In this document: in pieces, positions 1-5,324 of the stretch | Layout: each line of letters opens with the position of its first letter | Numbering within the stretch: position 1 is the stretch's first letter | Assembly: GCA_025353045.1 (NCBI GenBank) | Contig: JANXRK010000006.1 | Span: forward strand, 1 to 13,290 | DNA: 13,290 bases | Direction: 5' to 3' | From: Candidatus Tayloriibacteriota bacterium | GTDB taxonomy: Bacteria; Patescibacteriota; Minisyncoccia; Phycocordibacterales; PALSA-1337 | The notes under the pieces: model-generated | The model's database searches: none | What the model saw: only the letters and a program-made list of their open reading frames with translations | What the model was told of the DNA's origin: nothing | Made by a program: the position numbers and the translations under genes

Positions 1-154
1 ATCTCCAACTCTAACTACTAAGACTTCTGTTCCAACCCCTGAAGCTCCTGCAGCTATTCCAGTATCTACACCAGCACCCGTTCCCGCCTTAGAAACTCCT
101 GCTCCCGCACCAGCACCTGTTGCTGAATCGGCACCTGCAGCTCCGATAAATTAA
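1..154 (+). CDS. C-terminal end of an unknown protein with a Pro/Ala-rich tail (partial)
   Basis: The reading frame beginning at base 2 is open to the TAA at 152-154; its start lies left of the window. The visible 50 residues are low-complexity, made almost wholly of Pro, Ala, Thr, Val and Glu, with repeated TPAP/PAPAP-like steps, and end in ...AAPIN. Such tails are usually unstructured linkers or cell-wall/periplasm-spanning segments. The next protein (189-632) also ends in a Pro/Thr-rich tail, so the two may belong to one envelope-associated gene group; this is inference. Function cannot be assigned from this fragment. Confidence 0.7.
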   Translation, partial: SPTLTTKTSVPTPEAPAAIPVSTPAPVPALETPAPAPAPVAESAPAAPIN

Positions 155-160
155 CAGATA

Positions 161-176
161 TGTTAAAATTAATGAT
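161..176 (+). promoter_or_regulatory. Candidate extended -10 promoter for the 189-1039 gene pair
   Basis: TG at 161-162 plus TAAAAT at 164-169 form an extended -10 element (TGTTAAAAT). Predicted transcription start is near 176, about 13 nt before the ATG at 189. No clear -35 hexamer and no Shine-Dalgarno sequence are visible. The region is very AT-rich, so chance matches are possible. Confidence 0.4.
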
Positions 177-188
177 AAATAATTATTT

Positions 189-632
189 ATGAATATAACA
201 ATTATAAAAAAATACATACTTCCGGTACTTATCGTGATACTTATTGCTGTCACAGCATGTGCAATTTATTTCTACACAAAAGCTAATCCAAAGACATCAT
301 CAGAAACAGTCTCTCAAAGTGATGATCAAATGATCCTTGATCGAGTAAAAAAATTGATCCTTCTTCCAGAAGGGGAAGTTCCAACAATTGCAACTGTGAG
401 TAATTTGGAAAAATTAAAAGGCCAAGCTTTCTTTGATAAAGCAAAGATTGGAGATAGAGTTTTGATGTATATTAAGGCGCAGAAGGCATATCTCTATGAT
501 CAAGTAAATAATCGAATACTTGAGGTTGCACCTATTTCACTTGAAAATACAGCACCTACACCACCTCCACAACCTACTGCTACCCCTATCTCTACACCTA
601 AATCAAAAGTTATACCAAGACCAAAAAAATAA
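189..632 (+). CDS. Anchored hypothetical protein, paralog of the next gene
   Basis: A 147-residue protein. Residues 9-29 form one hydrophobic segment, probably an uncleaved membrane anchor. A lipobox-like VTAC ends at Cys24, but hydrophobicity continues past it (AIYFY), so lipidation is less likely. Residues 48-117 hold a compact domain shared with the downstream protein: LPEGE-P, a Ser-x-Leu-x-Lys-Leu step, FFDKAKIGD, then VLMYIKAQKAYLYD. Residues 120-147 are a Pro/Thr-rich tail ending in basic residues. I recognise the domain as a recurrent uncharacterised type in Patescibacteria genomes but know no function. It likely faces outward from the membrane. The next gene starts 5 nt after this stop, so the two are probably co-transcribed. 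Confidence 0.8.
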   Translation: MNITIIKKYILPVLIVILIAVTACAIYFYTKANPKTSSETVSQSDDQMILDRVKKLILLPEGEVPTIATVSNLEKLKGQAFFDKAKIGDRVLMYIKAQKAYLYDQVNNRILEVAPISLENTAPTPPPQPTATPISTPKSKVIPRPKK

Positions 633-637
633 AATAT

Positions 638-1039
638 ATGAATCCAGAGATAAATAATATTCCAGAAGTTAAAAAGGATAAGATAAACAAAACAACTATT
701 TTCAGTATTATAGTTTTATTACTTATTATTGCTGCAACTATATGCGCTTATTTATTCTATACAAAAGCAACAGTAGCAAATAAAGATCAAACTCAAATGA
801 GTACAGAAAAAATTACAGCTATTGTAGAAAAGGTAAATAAGATTATCGATCTACCAAAAGGGGAGACACCGGTACTTGTGATCATATCTGATCTATCGAA
901 ATTGACTGACAATCCATTTTTTGTGAAAGCAAAAGTGGGGGATGAGGTTCTAATATATACCTTAGCGAAAAAAGCTTTTATTTATGACCCAAAAGCAAAT
1001 TTCATTGTCGAAGCATCTTCATTAAGTTTGAATAAATAG
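638..1039 (+). CDS. Anchored hypothetical protein, tandem paralog of the preceding gene
   Basis: A 133-residue protein with a short charged N-terminus, a membrane segment at about residues 20-42, and an extracytoplasmic domain at about 57-130. The domain lines up with the upstream protein: DLPKGETP, a Ser-x-Leu-x-Lys-Leu step, FFVKAKVGDEVLIY, AKKAFIYDPKANFIVEA. Unlike its neighbour it lacks the Pro-rich tail and ends soon after the domain (LSLNK). The start lies 5 nt downstream of the previous stop with no Shine-Dalgarno, consistent with a two-gene operon from local duplication. Function unknown. Confidence 0.8.
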   Translation: MNPEINNIPEVKKDKINKTTIFSIIVLLLIIAATICAYLFYTKATVANKDQTQMSTEKITAIVEKVNKIIDLPKGETPVLVIISDLSKLTDNPFFVKAKVGDEVLIYTLAKKAFIYDPKANFIVEASSLSLNK

Positions 1040-1047
1040 CAGTATGA

Positions 1048-1082
1048 TTGACTTATTCGTCCTAATCGTGTACAGTACAAAT
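1048..1082 (+). promoter_or_regulatory. Promoter of the RRM protein gene
   Basis: TTGACT at 1048-1053 and TACAGT at 1071-1076 are separated by 17 bp, a near-ideal sigma-70-type layout. Predicted start is near 1083, giving a 5' leader of about 57 nt, long compared with most genes in this window. Confidence 0.55.
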
Positions 1083-1128
1083 GTAAGTTTTCCTAGTCGC
1101 TTACGTTTATTTATTTAAAGACGGGGGT
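1079..1128 (+). promoter_or_regulatory. Leader stem-loop and ribosome-binding site of the RRM gene
   Basis: Bases 1079-1087 (AAATGTAAG) can pair with 1100-1108 (CTTACGTTT) as a 9-bp stem with one G-U pair and a 12-nt loop, at or next to the predicted 5' end of the transcript. Downstream, GGGGGT at 1123-1128 resembles a Shine-Dalgarno sequence, about 11 nt before the ATG. Leader hairpins on genes for small RNA-binding proteins can serve autoregulation or temperature response; that role is inference here. Confidence 0.4.
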
Positions 1129-1139
1129 AAAAAAGAAAA

Positions 1140-1445
1140 ATGGCAAAGAAGTTATATGTAGGAGGTATTTCATACGGCACAAGTGAAGACGCTCTCAAGG
1201 CGCACTTCGCTCAAGCTGGAGCAGTTGAGTCAGCTAGTATCATCATGGACAAGATGACAAACCGATCAAAAGGTTTTGGATTCGTTCAGATGACTACAGA
1301 TGCTGATGCAGATAATGCTATCAATATGTTCAACGGTAAGCCACTTGACGGACGAAATTTGACTGTCAACGAAGCTCGACCTATGGAACCTCGAGCTCCT
1401 CGAAAGGATTTCAATCGAGGCGGTGAGAGTCGAGGCAACTGGTAA
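1140..1445 (+). CDS. RRM-domain RNA-binding protein
   Basis: A 101-residue protein consisting of one RNA recognition motif plus a short basic tail. RNP2 is LYVGGI at residues 5-10; RNP1 is KGFGFVQM at 44-51 with the aromatic residues Phe46 and Phe48 that stack on RNA bases. The domain closes near residue 79 (LTVNEARP), followed by an Arg/Gly-rich tail (about 80-101) of the type seen in cyanobacterial cold-inducible Rbp proteins. These act in the cytoplasm on mRNA, as chaperones or stability factors. The gene stands alone, with its own promoter, a structured leader and a strong terminator. Codons are more GC-rich than in the upstream genes, consistent with high expression. The specific RNA target cannot be read from sequence. 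Confidence 0.93.
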   Translation: MAKKLYVGGISYGTSEDALKAHFAQAGAVESASIIMDKMTNRSKGFGFVQMTTDADADNAINMFNGKPLDGRNLTVNEARPMEPRAPRKDFNRGGESRGNW

Positions 1446-1462
1446 TACCTACTGCACGTCTT

Positions 1463-1498
1463 AAAGAAAAAACTGCCACTATGGCAGTTTTTTCTTTT
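1463..1498. terminator. Bidirectional intrinsic terminator between the RRM and LOG genes
   Basis: Bases 1463-1477 and 1483-1497 are perfect reverse complements (15 bp, core CTGCC/GGCAG) around a 5-nt loop. The stem carries T-rich sequence on its 3' side on both strands, so it can end the RRM transcript (stop at 1445) and, on the reverse strand, the LOG transcript (stop at 1509). Confidence 0.9.
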
Positions 1499-1508
1499 GA
1501 TTACTTAT

Positions 1509-2192
1509 TTAGTCAAACATATTCCACCAAGGGGAAACTGGAGCCTTTGTTATGATGGCTAAAGTTTCGTCGATGGAATCAGTGATAACGAAAAGATTTA
1601 GATCCTCGGGATTTATGGTGTGATGAGTGTCCACCATATTTTTTATAATAAAATCTTTGAAAGGGTTCCAAAAATCTTTACCAAAGAGAATAATAGGAAC
1701 GATCGGATTTTTTTTGGTCTGAAGAAGCGTTAAAATACCAAAAAGTTCGTCCAGCGTTCCGAATCCTCCAGGAAAAAAAACATAAGCTTCAGCTGAAAAA
1801 TCCAAAATAGCTTTTCTGGCAAAAAAATAGTTGAAAGTAATGTTGTGACTTGTATAAGAATTTATATGCTGTTCATTTGGGATAGTGATATTTAGACCAA
1901 TTGATTCTCCCCCGGCTTCTTTCGCACCCCGATTGGCAGCTTCCATAATCCCGGGACCCCCACCAGTAACAATTGCGTATTTAAGATTGGTCACTATGCG
2001 CGCAGCAAGTTTCTTTGCATCTTTATAATGTGAACTCGCTGGAGAAAGATGAGAAGAACCAAAGATAGTTACTGATTTTGGATATTTTTGGATAAATTCA
2101 AAAGCATCTTTAAGCTCTTTATTGATTTCTGTTAGATGAATATCGATACTCTCTCTTATCTTATCAAGACTCATTTCTTTATCGTTTAACAT
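1509..2192 (-). CDS. LOG-family nucleotide 5'-monophosphate phosphoribohydrolase
   Basis: A 227-residue Rossmann-like protein of the LOG/'lysine decarboxylase-like' family (TIGR00730). Visible signatures: SVTIFGSS at 40-47, GGGPGIMEAANRGA at 77-90, the FARKAIL segment at 124-130 carrying the conserved Arg-Lys, and the hallmark PGGFGTLDEL at 141-150 with catalytic Glu149. Family members hydrolyse the N-glycosidic bond of nucleoside 5'-monophosphates (cytokinin ribotides in plants; purine/pyrimidine ribotides for bacterial PpnN types). In a bacterium like this, nucleotide salvage or turnover is the likelier role, but substrate is not determinable. The ATG at 2192 is chosen because an extended -10 lies immediately upstream and a longer reading would run into tgt. 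ATG at 2174 is an alternative start. Confidence 0.9.
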   Translation of the reverse strand: MLNDKEMSLDKIRESIDIHLTEINKELKDAFEFIQKYPKSVTIFGSSHLSPASSHYKDAKKLAARIVTNLKYAIVTGGGPGIMEAANRGAKEAGGESIGLNITIPNEQHINSYTSHNITFNYFFARKAILDFSAEAYVFFPGGFGTLDELFGILTLLQTKKNPIVPIILFGKDFWNPFKDFIIKNMVDTHHTINPEDLNLFVITDSIDETLAIITKAPVSPWWNMFD

Positions 2193-2228
2193 GCTAGATA
2201 TTGTATCATATGATATTATCCTTTTATA
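2193..2228. promoter_or_regulatory. Back-to-back divergent extended -10 promoters with palindromic core
   Basis: The 36-bp gap between divergent start codons contains the perfect palindrome TATCATATGATA (2204-2215). On the plus strand TGATATTAT (2211-2219) is an extended -10 for tgt, predicting a start near 2226, 3 nt before its ATG. On the minus strand TGATACAAT (2208-2200) is an extended -10 for the LOG gene, predicting a start near 2193, 1 nt before its ATG. The two elements share the palindrome, so polymerase can probably occupy only one direction at a time. Confidence 0.6.
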
Positions 2229-3407
2229 ATGAAATTCTATATAGAAAAAGAGCTTACAAATGGTCGTGCCAGAGTGGGGAAAATCGAAACACCTCATGGA
2301 GATATTCAAACTCCAGCTTTTATTGTTGTTGGTACAAAAGGTACAGTAAAAGCTCTGACTGTTGAGCAAGTCAAAGAGCTCGGTGCCCAGGCTGTTTTGG
2401 CAAATACCTACCATCTCTATTTACAACCTGGTGAAGAAATCTTAAAAAAAACAGGGAAGTTGCAGAAGTTTATGAATTGGGATGGGCCGACTTTTACAGA
2501 TTCAGGTGGCTTTCAGGTTTTTTCTTTAGGAGTTGGAAAAGATAGTAAAGTTTCAAAGGTTGCCGAATCGGGAGAAATAGCAAATGAAGTTATTGAGCCA
2601 GCCGCGAAACTTGTTAAAATCGATGAAGAGGGAATTACTTTTAAATCTATACTTGATGGAAGTTCACATCGATTTACACCCGAGCGATCGATAGAGATCC
2701 AGCATAAAATTGGTGCTGATATTATTTTTGCTTTTGACGAATGCACCTCTCCTTTTGCATCAAAAGAATATCAAATAGAAGCTATGAAGCGTACGCATAG
2801 ATGGGCTCAGCGTTCACTCGACTATCATAGGTCAAAAGAGGAAAGTAAAGTGCAGGCTTTGTTCGGGATCGTGCAGGGAGGCCGCCACAAAGATCTTCGT
2901 GAAGAAAGTGCGCGGATCATCGGTGCAATGGATTTTGATGGATTTGGAATTGGTGGAAGTTTTGATAAAGAAGATATTTATAATAGTGTTGGTTGGGTTA
3001 ATGATATTTTGCCAAAAGGAAAGCCACGTCATCTACTCGGTATTGGAGAGCCTATCGATCTATTTGGTGGAATAGAGAATGGCATTGATACTTTTGATTG
3101 CGTAACACCAACACGCATTGCTCGCAATGGAGCTTTATATACACGAGATGGTCGGATAAATATTATGAATTCATCCTTTATTGATGATTTAGGAATGATA
3201 GATGCAGAGTGTGATTGTTATACATGTACAAATTATACTCGTGCATACATTTCGCATTTATTTAGATCAAAAGAAATGCTAGCGGCTACTTTGGCTTCAA
3301 TACATAACTTATATTTCATTGTGAATCTGGTTAAGGAGATCAGGCAGTCGATGGTGGAAGGAAAATTTGAGGGGTTTAAGAAAAGCTTCTTAGAAAGGTA
3401 CTATTGA
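2229..3407 (+). CDS. tgt: tRNA-guanine (queuine) transglycosylase
   Basis: A 392-residue enzyme that exchanges guanine-34 of tRNAs with GUN anticodons for preQ1 or queuine. Signatures in order: FTDSGGFQVFSLG (89-101) with general-base Asp91, AFDECTSP (168-175), GIVQGGRHKDLREESA (213-228), FGIGGSF (239-245), and DTFDCVTPTRIARNG (287-301) with nucleophile Asp290. Cys328, Cys330, Cys333 and His359 are the zinc ligands. Residues about 102-128 are an insertion of roughly 25 residues relative to my recollection of E. coli Tgt. No preQ1 synthesis genes are visible nearby, so the base could be salvaged; that is inference. Start at the ATG just after the divergent promoter; stop TGA overlaps the -35 element of the next gene. 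Confidence 0.96.
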   Translation: MKFYIEKELTNGRARVGKIETPHGDIQTPAFIVVGTKGTVKALTVEQVKELGAQAVLANTYHLYLQPGEEILKKTGKLQKFMNWDGPTFTDSGGFQVFSLGVGKDSKVSKVAESGEIANEVIEPAAKLVKIDEEGITFKSILDGSSHRFTPERSIEIQHKIGADIIFAFDECTSPFASKEYQIEAMKRTHRWAQRSLDYHRSKEESKVQALFGIVQGGRHKDLREESARIIGAMDFDGFGIGGSFDKEDIYNSVGWVNDILPKGKPRHLLGIGEPIDLFGGIENGIDTFDCVTPTRIARNGALYTRDGRINIMNSSFIDDLGMIDAECDCYTCTNYTRAYISHLFRSKEMLAATLASIHNLYFIVNLVKEIRQSMVEGKFEGFKKSFLERYY

Positions 3408-3440
3408 CATATCTATAAAATATGTTAGTTTGTAACAAAC
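3404..3440 (+). promoter_or_regulatory. Promoter and operator-like repeat upstream of the orphan 416-residue gene
   Basis: A consensus TTGACA (3404-3409) overlaps the tgt stop codon. About 16 bp downstream lies TAGTTT (3426-3431) preceded by TG at 3423-3424, a weak extended -10. Predicted start is near 3438, giving a leader of about 57 nt. GTTTGTAACAAAC (3428-3440) is a perfect 6-bp inverted repeat around a single A, overlapping the -10 and start region. That is a typical position for a repressor site, though the function is unproven. Confidence 0.5.
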
Positions 3441-3441
3441 C

Positions 3442-3485
3442 GTGCTCTTTGTAAAACTTCTCAACGGAAGTCAATTGCTGAGCAC
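3442..3485 (+). ncRNA. Structured 5' leader of the orphan 416-residue gene
   Basis: Three nested pairings fit one long hairpin: GTGCTC (3442-3447) with GAGCAC (3480-3485), TTG (3449-3451) with CAA (3472-3474), and ACTTCT (3456-3461) with GGAAGT (3466-3471, one T-G pair) around a CAAC loop. The fold ends 9 nt before the ATG at 3495, and no Shine-Dalgarno is present between. It could be a cis-regulatory element or a translation enhancer. No known riboswitch class is recognised. Confidence 0.5.
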
Positions 3486-3494
3486 AAAACAACT

Positions 3495-4745
3495 ATGATG
3501 TTTATGGCCCAAAAAGAAAAACCCTGTCAGTTCCTCTCGGTGGACTGGAAAGTCACGCCTACACCAAGTGCACGAAGCCAAGCCCACCAGATGTTTCAAA
3601 CTCTGGCTGCTAAGTTGCGTGAGCTCGGGGTCTATGGCGAGTACCATGTTCGGATTGATGCGCCGTCCAATAATCAAGGTAAGGACAATTACTGCCTCGT
3701 GATTCGGTCGGATGCACAATCCGCACCTCATGCAGTTTGCATCCGCATGTGGCTTTCTCCACGTGAAGGGGCCTTCAACGGATTCATTTATCCCACGAAG
3801 GGAGCGGACAAAAAAGACGTTCTATTTCTGAAACTTCAAGGTGTGATGGCCGGTGAGAACCGAATCATCTTCTCTGAAGATCTGGAGAACATCCCCTTGA
3901 AGTCGGTGACGAGCGTTGCACCAAAACCCAACCAGGAGATAAAGAATTTCACCGATCTCCCTTCAACCTTACCAACAATAACCCAAGCTCAACCCGCCAC
4001 TCATGCCGCCATCCCTCAGAAGGATGAGGAGAGACGAAGGCAGAGCGGCCTCAGTTTATTTCTCAAGCACGGCGACAACCTTGGTTTGTTTTTGCACCAG
4101 ATGTTCGCCCTTAGTATGGCGACGCGACAGAAGGCTATTTCGTTCGGCAAACTCCTTAATGAGATGCAGGCCAAATGGGGTAGTCAGTATGAGATCACGA
4201 GCATGGGAGTACGTCGTGCTGTCGGTATCACTGGCCGCAACGACGGACACATATCCCGTGAAGTGTCTAGTGTTCACGGGATATGTTACTACATCACCGC
4301 GGCTTCCCTCACTCACTTAATTAGTGTGAATATGGTGACGATTGATGAGAGTAGGGCCTACTCGAAGCTCCCTATTTTTCTGGAGGAGGTCGTCAACGAA
4401 CCACCATCCACAGCGACGGTAGAGGAAAAACTCCGTTTTCTGGAGGAGTGCTCACGCAGGTACCGTTTCTGTGTTGAGGGAAGAGACACGTCGCAGAGGG
4501 ACGCAGCAGCAGCGATCGTGGAAGCTGACTGTATCCGCGAAAAGATCAAAATCGCGGATACCGAGGTGAAGCGATTGCATAATGCCCTAACCCTCGCTCA
4601 GGAAACTCTTCGGGTTGAAGGGGAAAACCTGGCGGAAATCGAGGGTGAGATGCCCTCGCCAGACAAAACAGCTCGGCTTGAGGAAATGTTGGAGACCCTA
4701 AAGCCTTACCATGAGAAGTTTCTCCGCATCTCGGCAGAGCTCTAA
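3495..4745 (+). CDS. Orphan protein with possible winged-helix and C-terminal coiled coil
   Basis: A 416-residue protein I do not recognise. Residues about 10-135 look like a mixed alpha/beta domain (alternating VRID, CLVIRSD, VCIRMWLSP strands). Residues 140-182 are a Pro/Thr/Gln-rich linker. Residues about 185-275 contain a helical stretch then VRRAVGITGRNDGHISREV and GICYYIT, which could be a winged-helix-like DNA-binding fold; this is only a pattern impression. Residues about 310-416 are strongly charged helix with heptad-like spacing, a probable coiled coil for oligomerisation. No signal peptide or membrane segment is seen, so it is cytoplasmic. Base composition is clearly more G+C-rich than in tgt or fba, suggesting different ancestry. 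It has its own promoter, folded leader and terminator. Start could be Met1, Met2 or Met4 (3495, 3498, 3504). Confidence 0.85.
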   Translation: MMFMAQKEKPCQFLSVDWKVTPTPSARSQAHQMFQTLAAKLRELGVYGEYHVRIDAPSNNQGKDNYCLVIRSDAQSAPHAVCIRMWLSPREGAFNGFIYPTKGADKKDVLFLKLQGVMAGENRIIFSEDLENIPLKSVTSVAPKPNQEIKNFTDLPSTLPTITQAQPATHAAIPQKDEERRRQSGLSLFLKHGDNLGLFLHQMFALSMATRQKAISFGKLLNEMQAKWGSQYEITSMGVRRAVGITGRNDGHISREVSSVHGICYYITAASLTHLISVNMVTIDESRAYSKLPIFLEEVVNEPPSTATVEEKLRFLEECSRRYRFCVEGRDTSQRDAAAAIVEADCIREKIKIADTEVKRLHNALTLAQETLRVEGENLAEIEGEMPSPDKTARLEEMLETLKPYHEKFLRISAEL

Positions 4746-4758
4746 CCAGAATACAACA

Positions 4759-4797
4759 CACCACCGACCTTACAACTCGGTGGTGCTTTCTTTTATT
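4759..4797 (+). terminator. Intrinsic terminator of the orphan 416-residue gene
   Basis: CACCACCGA (4759-4767) pairs perfectly with TCGGTGGTG (4777-4785) around a 9-nt loop, followed by a T-rich run (CTTTCTTTTATT). It lies 13 nt after the stop codon. Confidence 0.9.
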
Positions 4798-4834
4798 AGA
4801 TTTTTTAGAAAAATACTATTATATTATATGGTTA

Positions 4835-4868
4835 GATAAAAAAACAAAAACCACTCCTCCAAGTGGTT
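4835..4868 (-). terminator. Reverse-strand intrinsic terminator of the 77-residue gene
   Basis: On the minus strand AACCACT (4868-4862) pairs with AGTGGTT (4855-4849) around a 6-nt loop and is followed by TTTTGTTTTTTTAT. It starts 3 nt after the stop codon of the reverse-strand gene at 4872-5105. This strand-specific terminator is the main reason to accept that small gene. Confidence 0.85.
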
Positions 4869-4871
4869 ATG

Positions 4872-5105
4872 TTAATTGTTGAATTTGCAACCACGATGGA
4901 CATCGTTTGTTGGATCCATTGATTTTGAATCTGGTGAATCACCCCTTTGTCTGGCGATCTCCTCTTCATGCCGTCTCCGGTCCAAGTCGGCTGCGTATGT
5001 TATATCAGATGGTGGATGTGTGAGAAATGGTTTACCTGCAATTGCGTCACGCATTTGACCACACCACCACTGACCTTGCTCTCGGCTAATACGTCTTCTT
5101 CCCAT
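4872..5105 (-). CDS. Small charged hypothetical protein
   Basis: A 77-residue, strongly hydrophilic protein with no hydrophobic segment, so probably cytoplasmic. It contains a basic start (MGRRRISREQ), a WWCG step at residues 13-16, a Pro-containing centre (THPPSDITY), a charged helix-like stretch (DLDRRRHEEEIARQRG) and an Asp/Asn-rich end with a second Cys. I do not recognise a family. Evidence for reality: a promoter with 17-bp spacing just upstream, AGAGG about 7 nt before the ATG as a Shine-Dalgarno, and an intrinsic terminator directly after the stop. It converges on the 416-residue gene and belongs to the same G+C-richer block. A link in function to either neighbour is unproven. Confidence 0.65.
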   Translation of the reverse strand: MGRRRISREQGQWWCGQMRDAIAGKPFLTHPPSDITYAADLDRRRHEEEIARQRGDSPDSKSMDPTNDVHRGCKFNN

Positions 5106-5109
5106 ATTT

Positions 5110-5154
5110 GCCTCTATCTAGATAAATTCTATAATTTAAATATTTTAAATGCAA
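5110..5154 (-). promoter_or_regulatory. Promoter and Shine-Dalgarno of the 77-residue gene
   Basis: On the minus strand TTGCAT (5154-5149) and TAGAAT (5131-5126) are 17 bp apart. Predicted start is near 5119, giving a leader of about 14 nt that contains AGAGG before the ATG at 5105. Having a Shine-Dalgarno sets this gene apart from most others in the window. Confidence 0.5.
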
Positions 5155-5268
5155 TGGAATTCTTAGAGAAAAGGTAGAATTCGCGATTAACTGCACATTT
5201 AGCAAGGGTTGGTAACACTCCAAAGAAAACGCGCTGTGTCCCTTCATGGGATGCCGCGCGATTTTTTA
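5142..5268 (+). ncRNA. Candidate small RNA or short-peptide leader ending in a strong terminator
   Basis: The 219-bp gap between the 77-residue gene and the desaturase has no long gene. On the plus strand TTGCCT (5108-5113) and a perfect TATAAT (5130-5135) with 16-bp spacing predict a transcript starting near 5142. It would end at the hairpin at 5230-5268, about 127 nt long. A 7-codon frame (MEFLEKR, 5154-5177) lies inside. The span also carries two GAATTC copies 14 bp apart. I recognise no known RNA family (not 6S, tmRNA or SRP as far as I can tell). The TATAAT overlaps the opposing promoter of the 77-residue gene, so the two could interfere. Confidence 0.3.
5230..5268 (+). terminator. Intrinsic terminator upstream of the desaturase
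   Basis: CGCGC (5230-5234) pairs with GCGCG (5256-5260), and after one mismatch GTGTCCC pairs with GGGATGC (two G-T pairs) around TTCAT. ATTTTTTAT follows. On the opposite strand the hairpin is followed by TTTTCTTT, so it could act both ways. It sits before rather than after a recognised plus-strand gene, which is what suggests a short transcript here. Confidence 0.75.
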
Positions 5269-5291
5269 TATTAAATCTATATTATTTTTCA

Positions 5292-5307
5292 TGCTAAAAT
5301 ATTGTCA
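5292..5307 (+). promoter_or_regulatory. Extended -10 promoter of the desaturase
   Basis: TG at 5292-5293 and TAAAAT at 5295-5300 form TGCTAAAAT. The predicted start near 5307 leaves an 18-nt leader without a Shine-Dalgarno. The element matches the style of promoters on the core genes here, although the gene itself has foreign-looking composition. Confidence 0.5.
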
Positions 5308-5324
5308 GACTCGTTCTCAAATTT

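Noticed and set aside
2193..2414. A 74-residue N-terminal extension of the LOG-family protein
   Set aside because: It would lie antisense within tgt and through the shared promoter, is Cys/Phe-rich without family resemblance, and the ATG at 2192 gives a normal-length family member.
4003..4320. Alternative 105-codon frame inside the orphan 416-residue gene
   Set aside because: The longer frame spans the promoter-to-terminator unit without interruption; the shorter one has neither and is Arg/Ser-rich, as expected of a shifted frame.
4947..5177. Plus-strand frame of 76 codons opposite the 77-residue gene
   Set aside because: Cys/Trp-rich composition with no plausible start signals; the reverse-strand frame has promoter, Shine-Dalgarno and terminator. 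Only its last seven codons (MEFLEKR) are noted within the candidate RNA.
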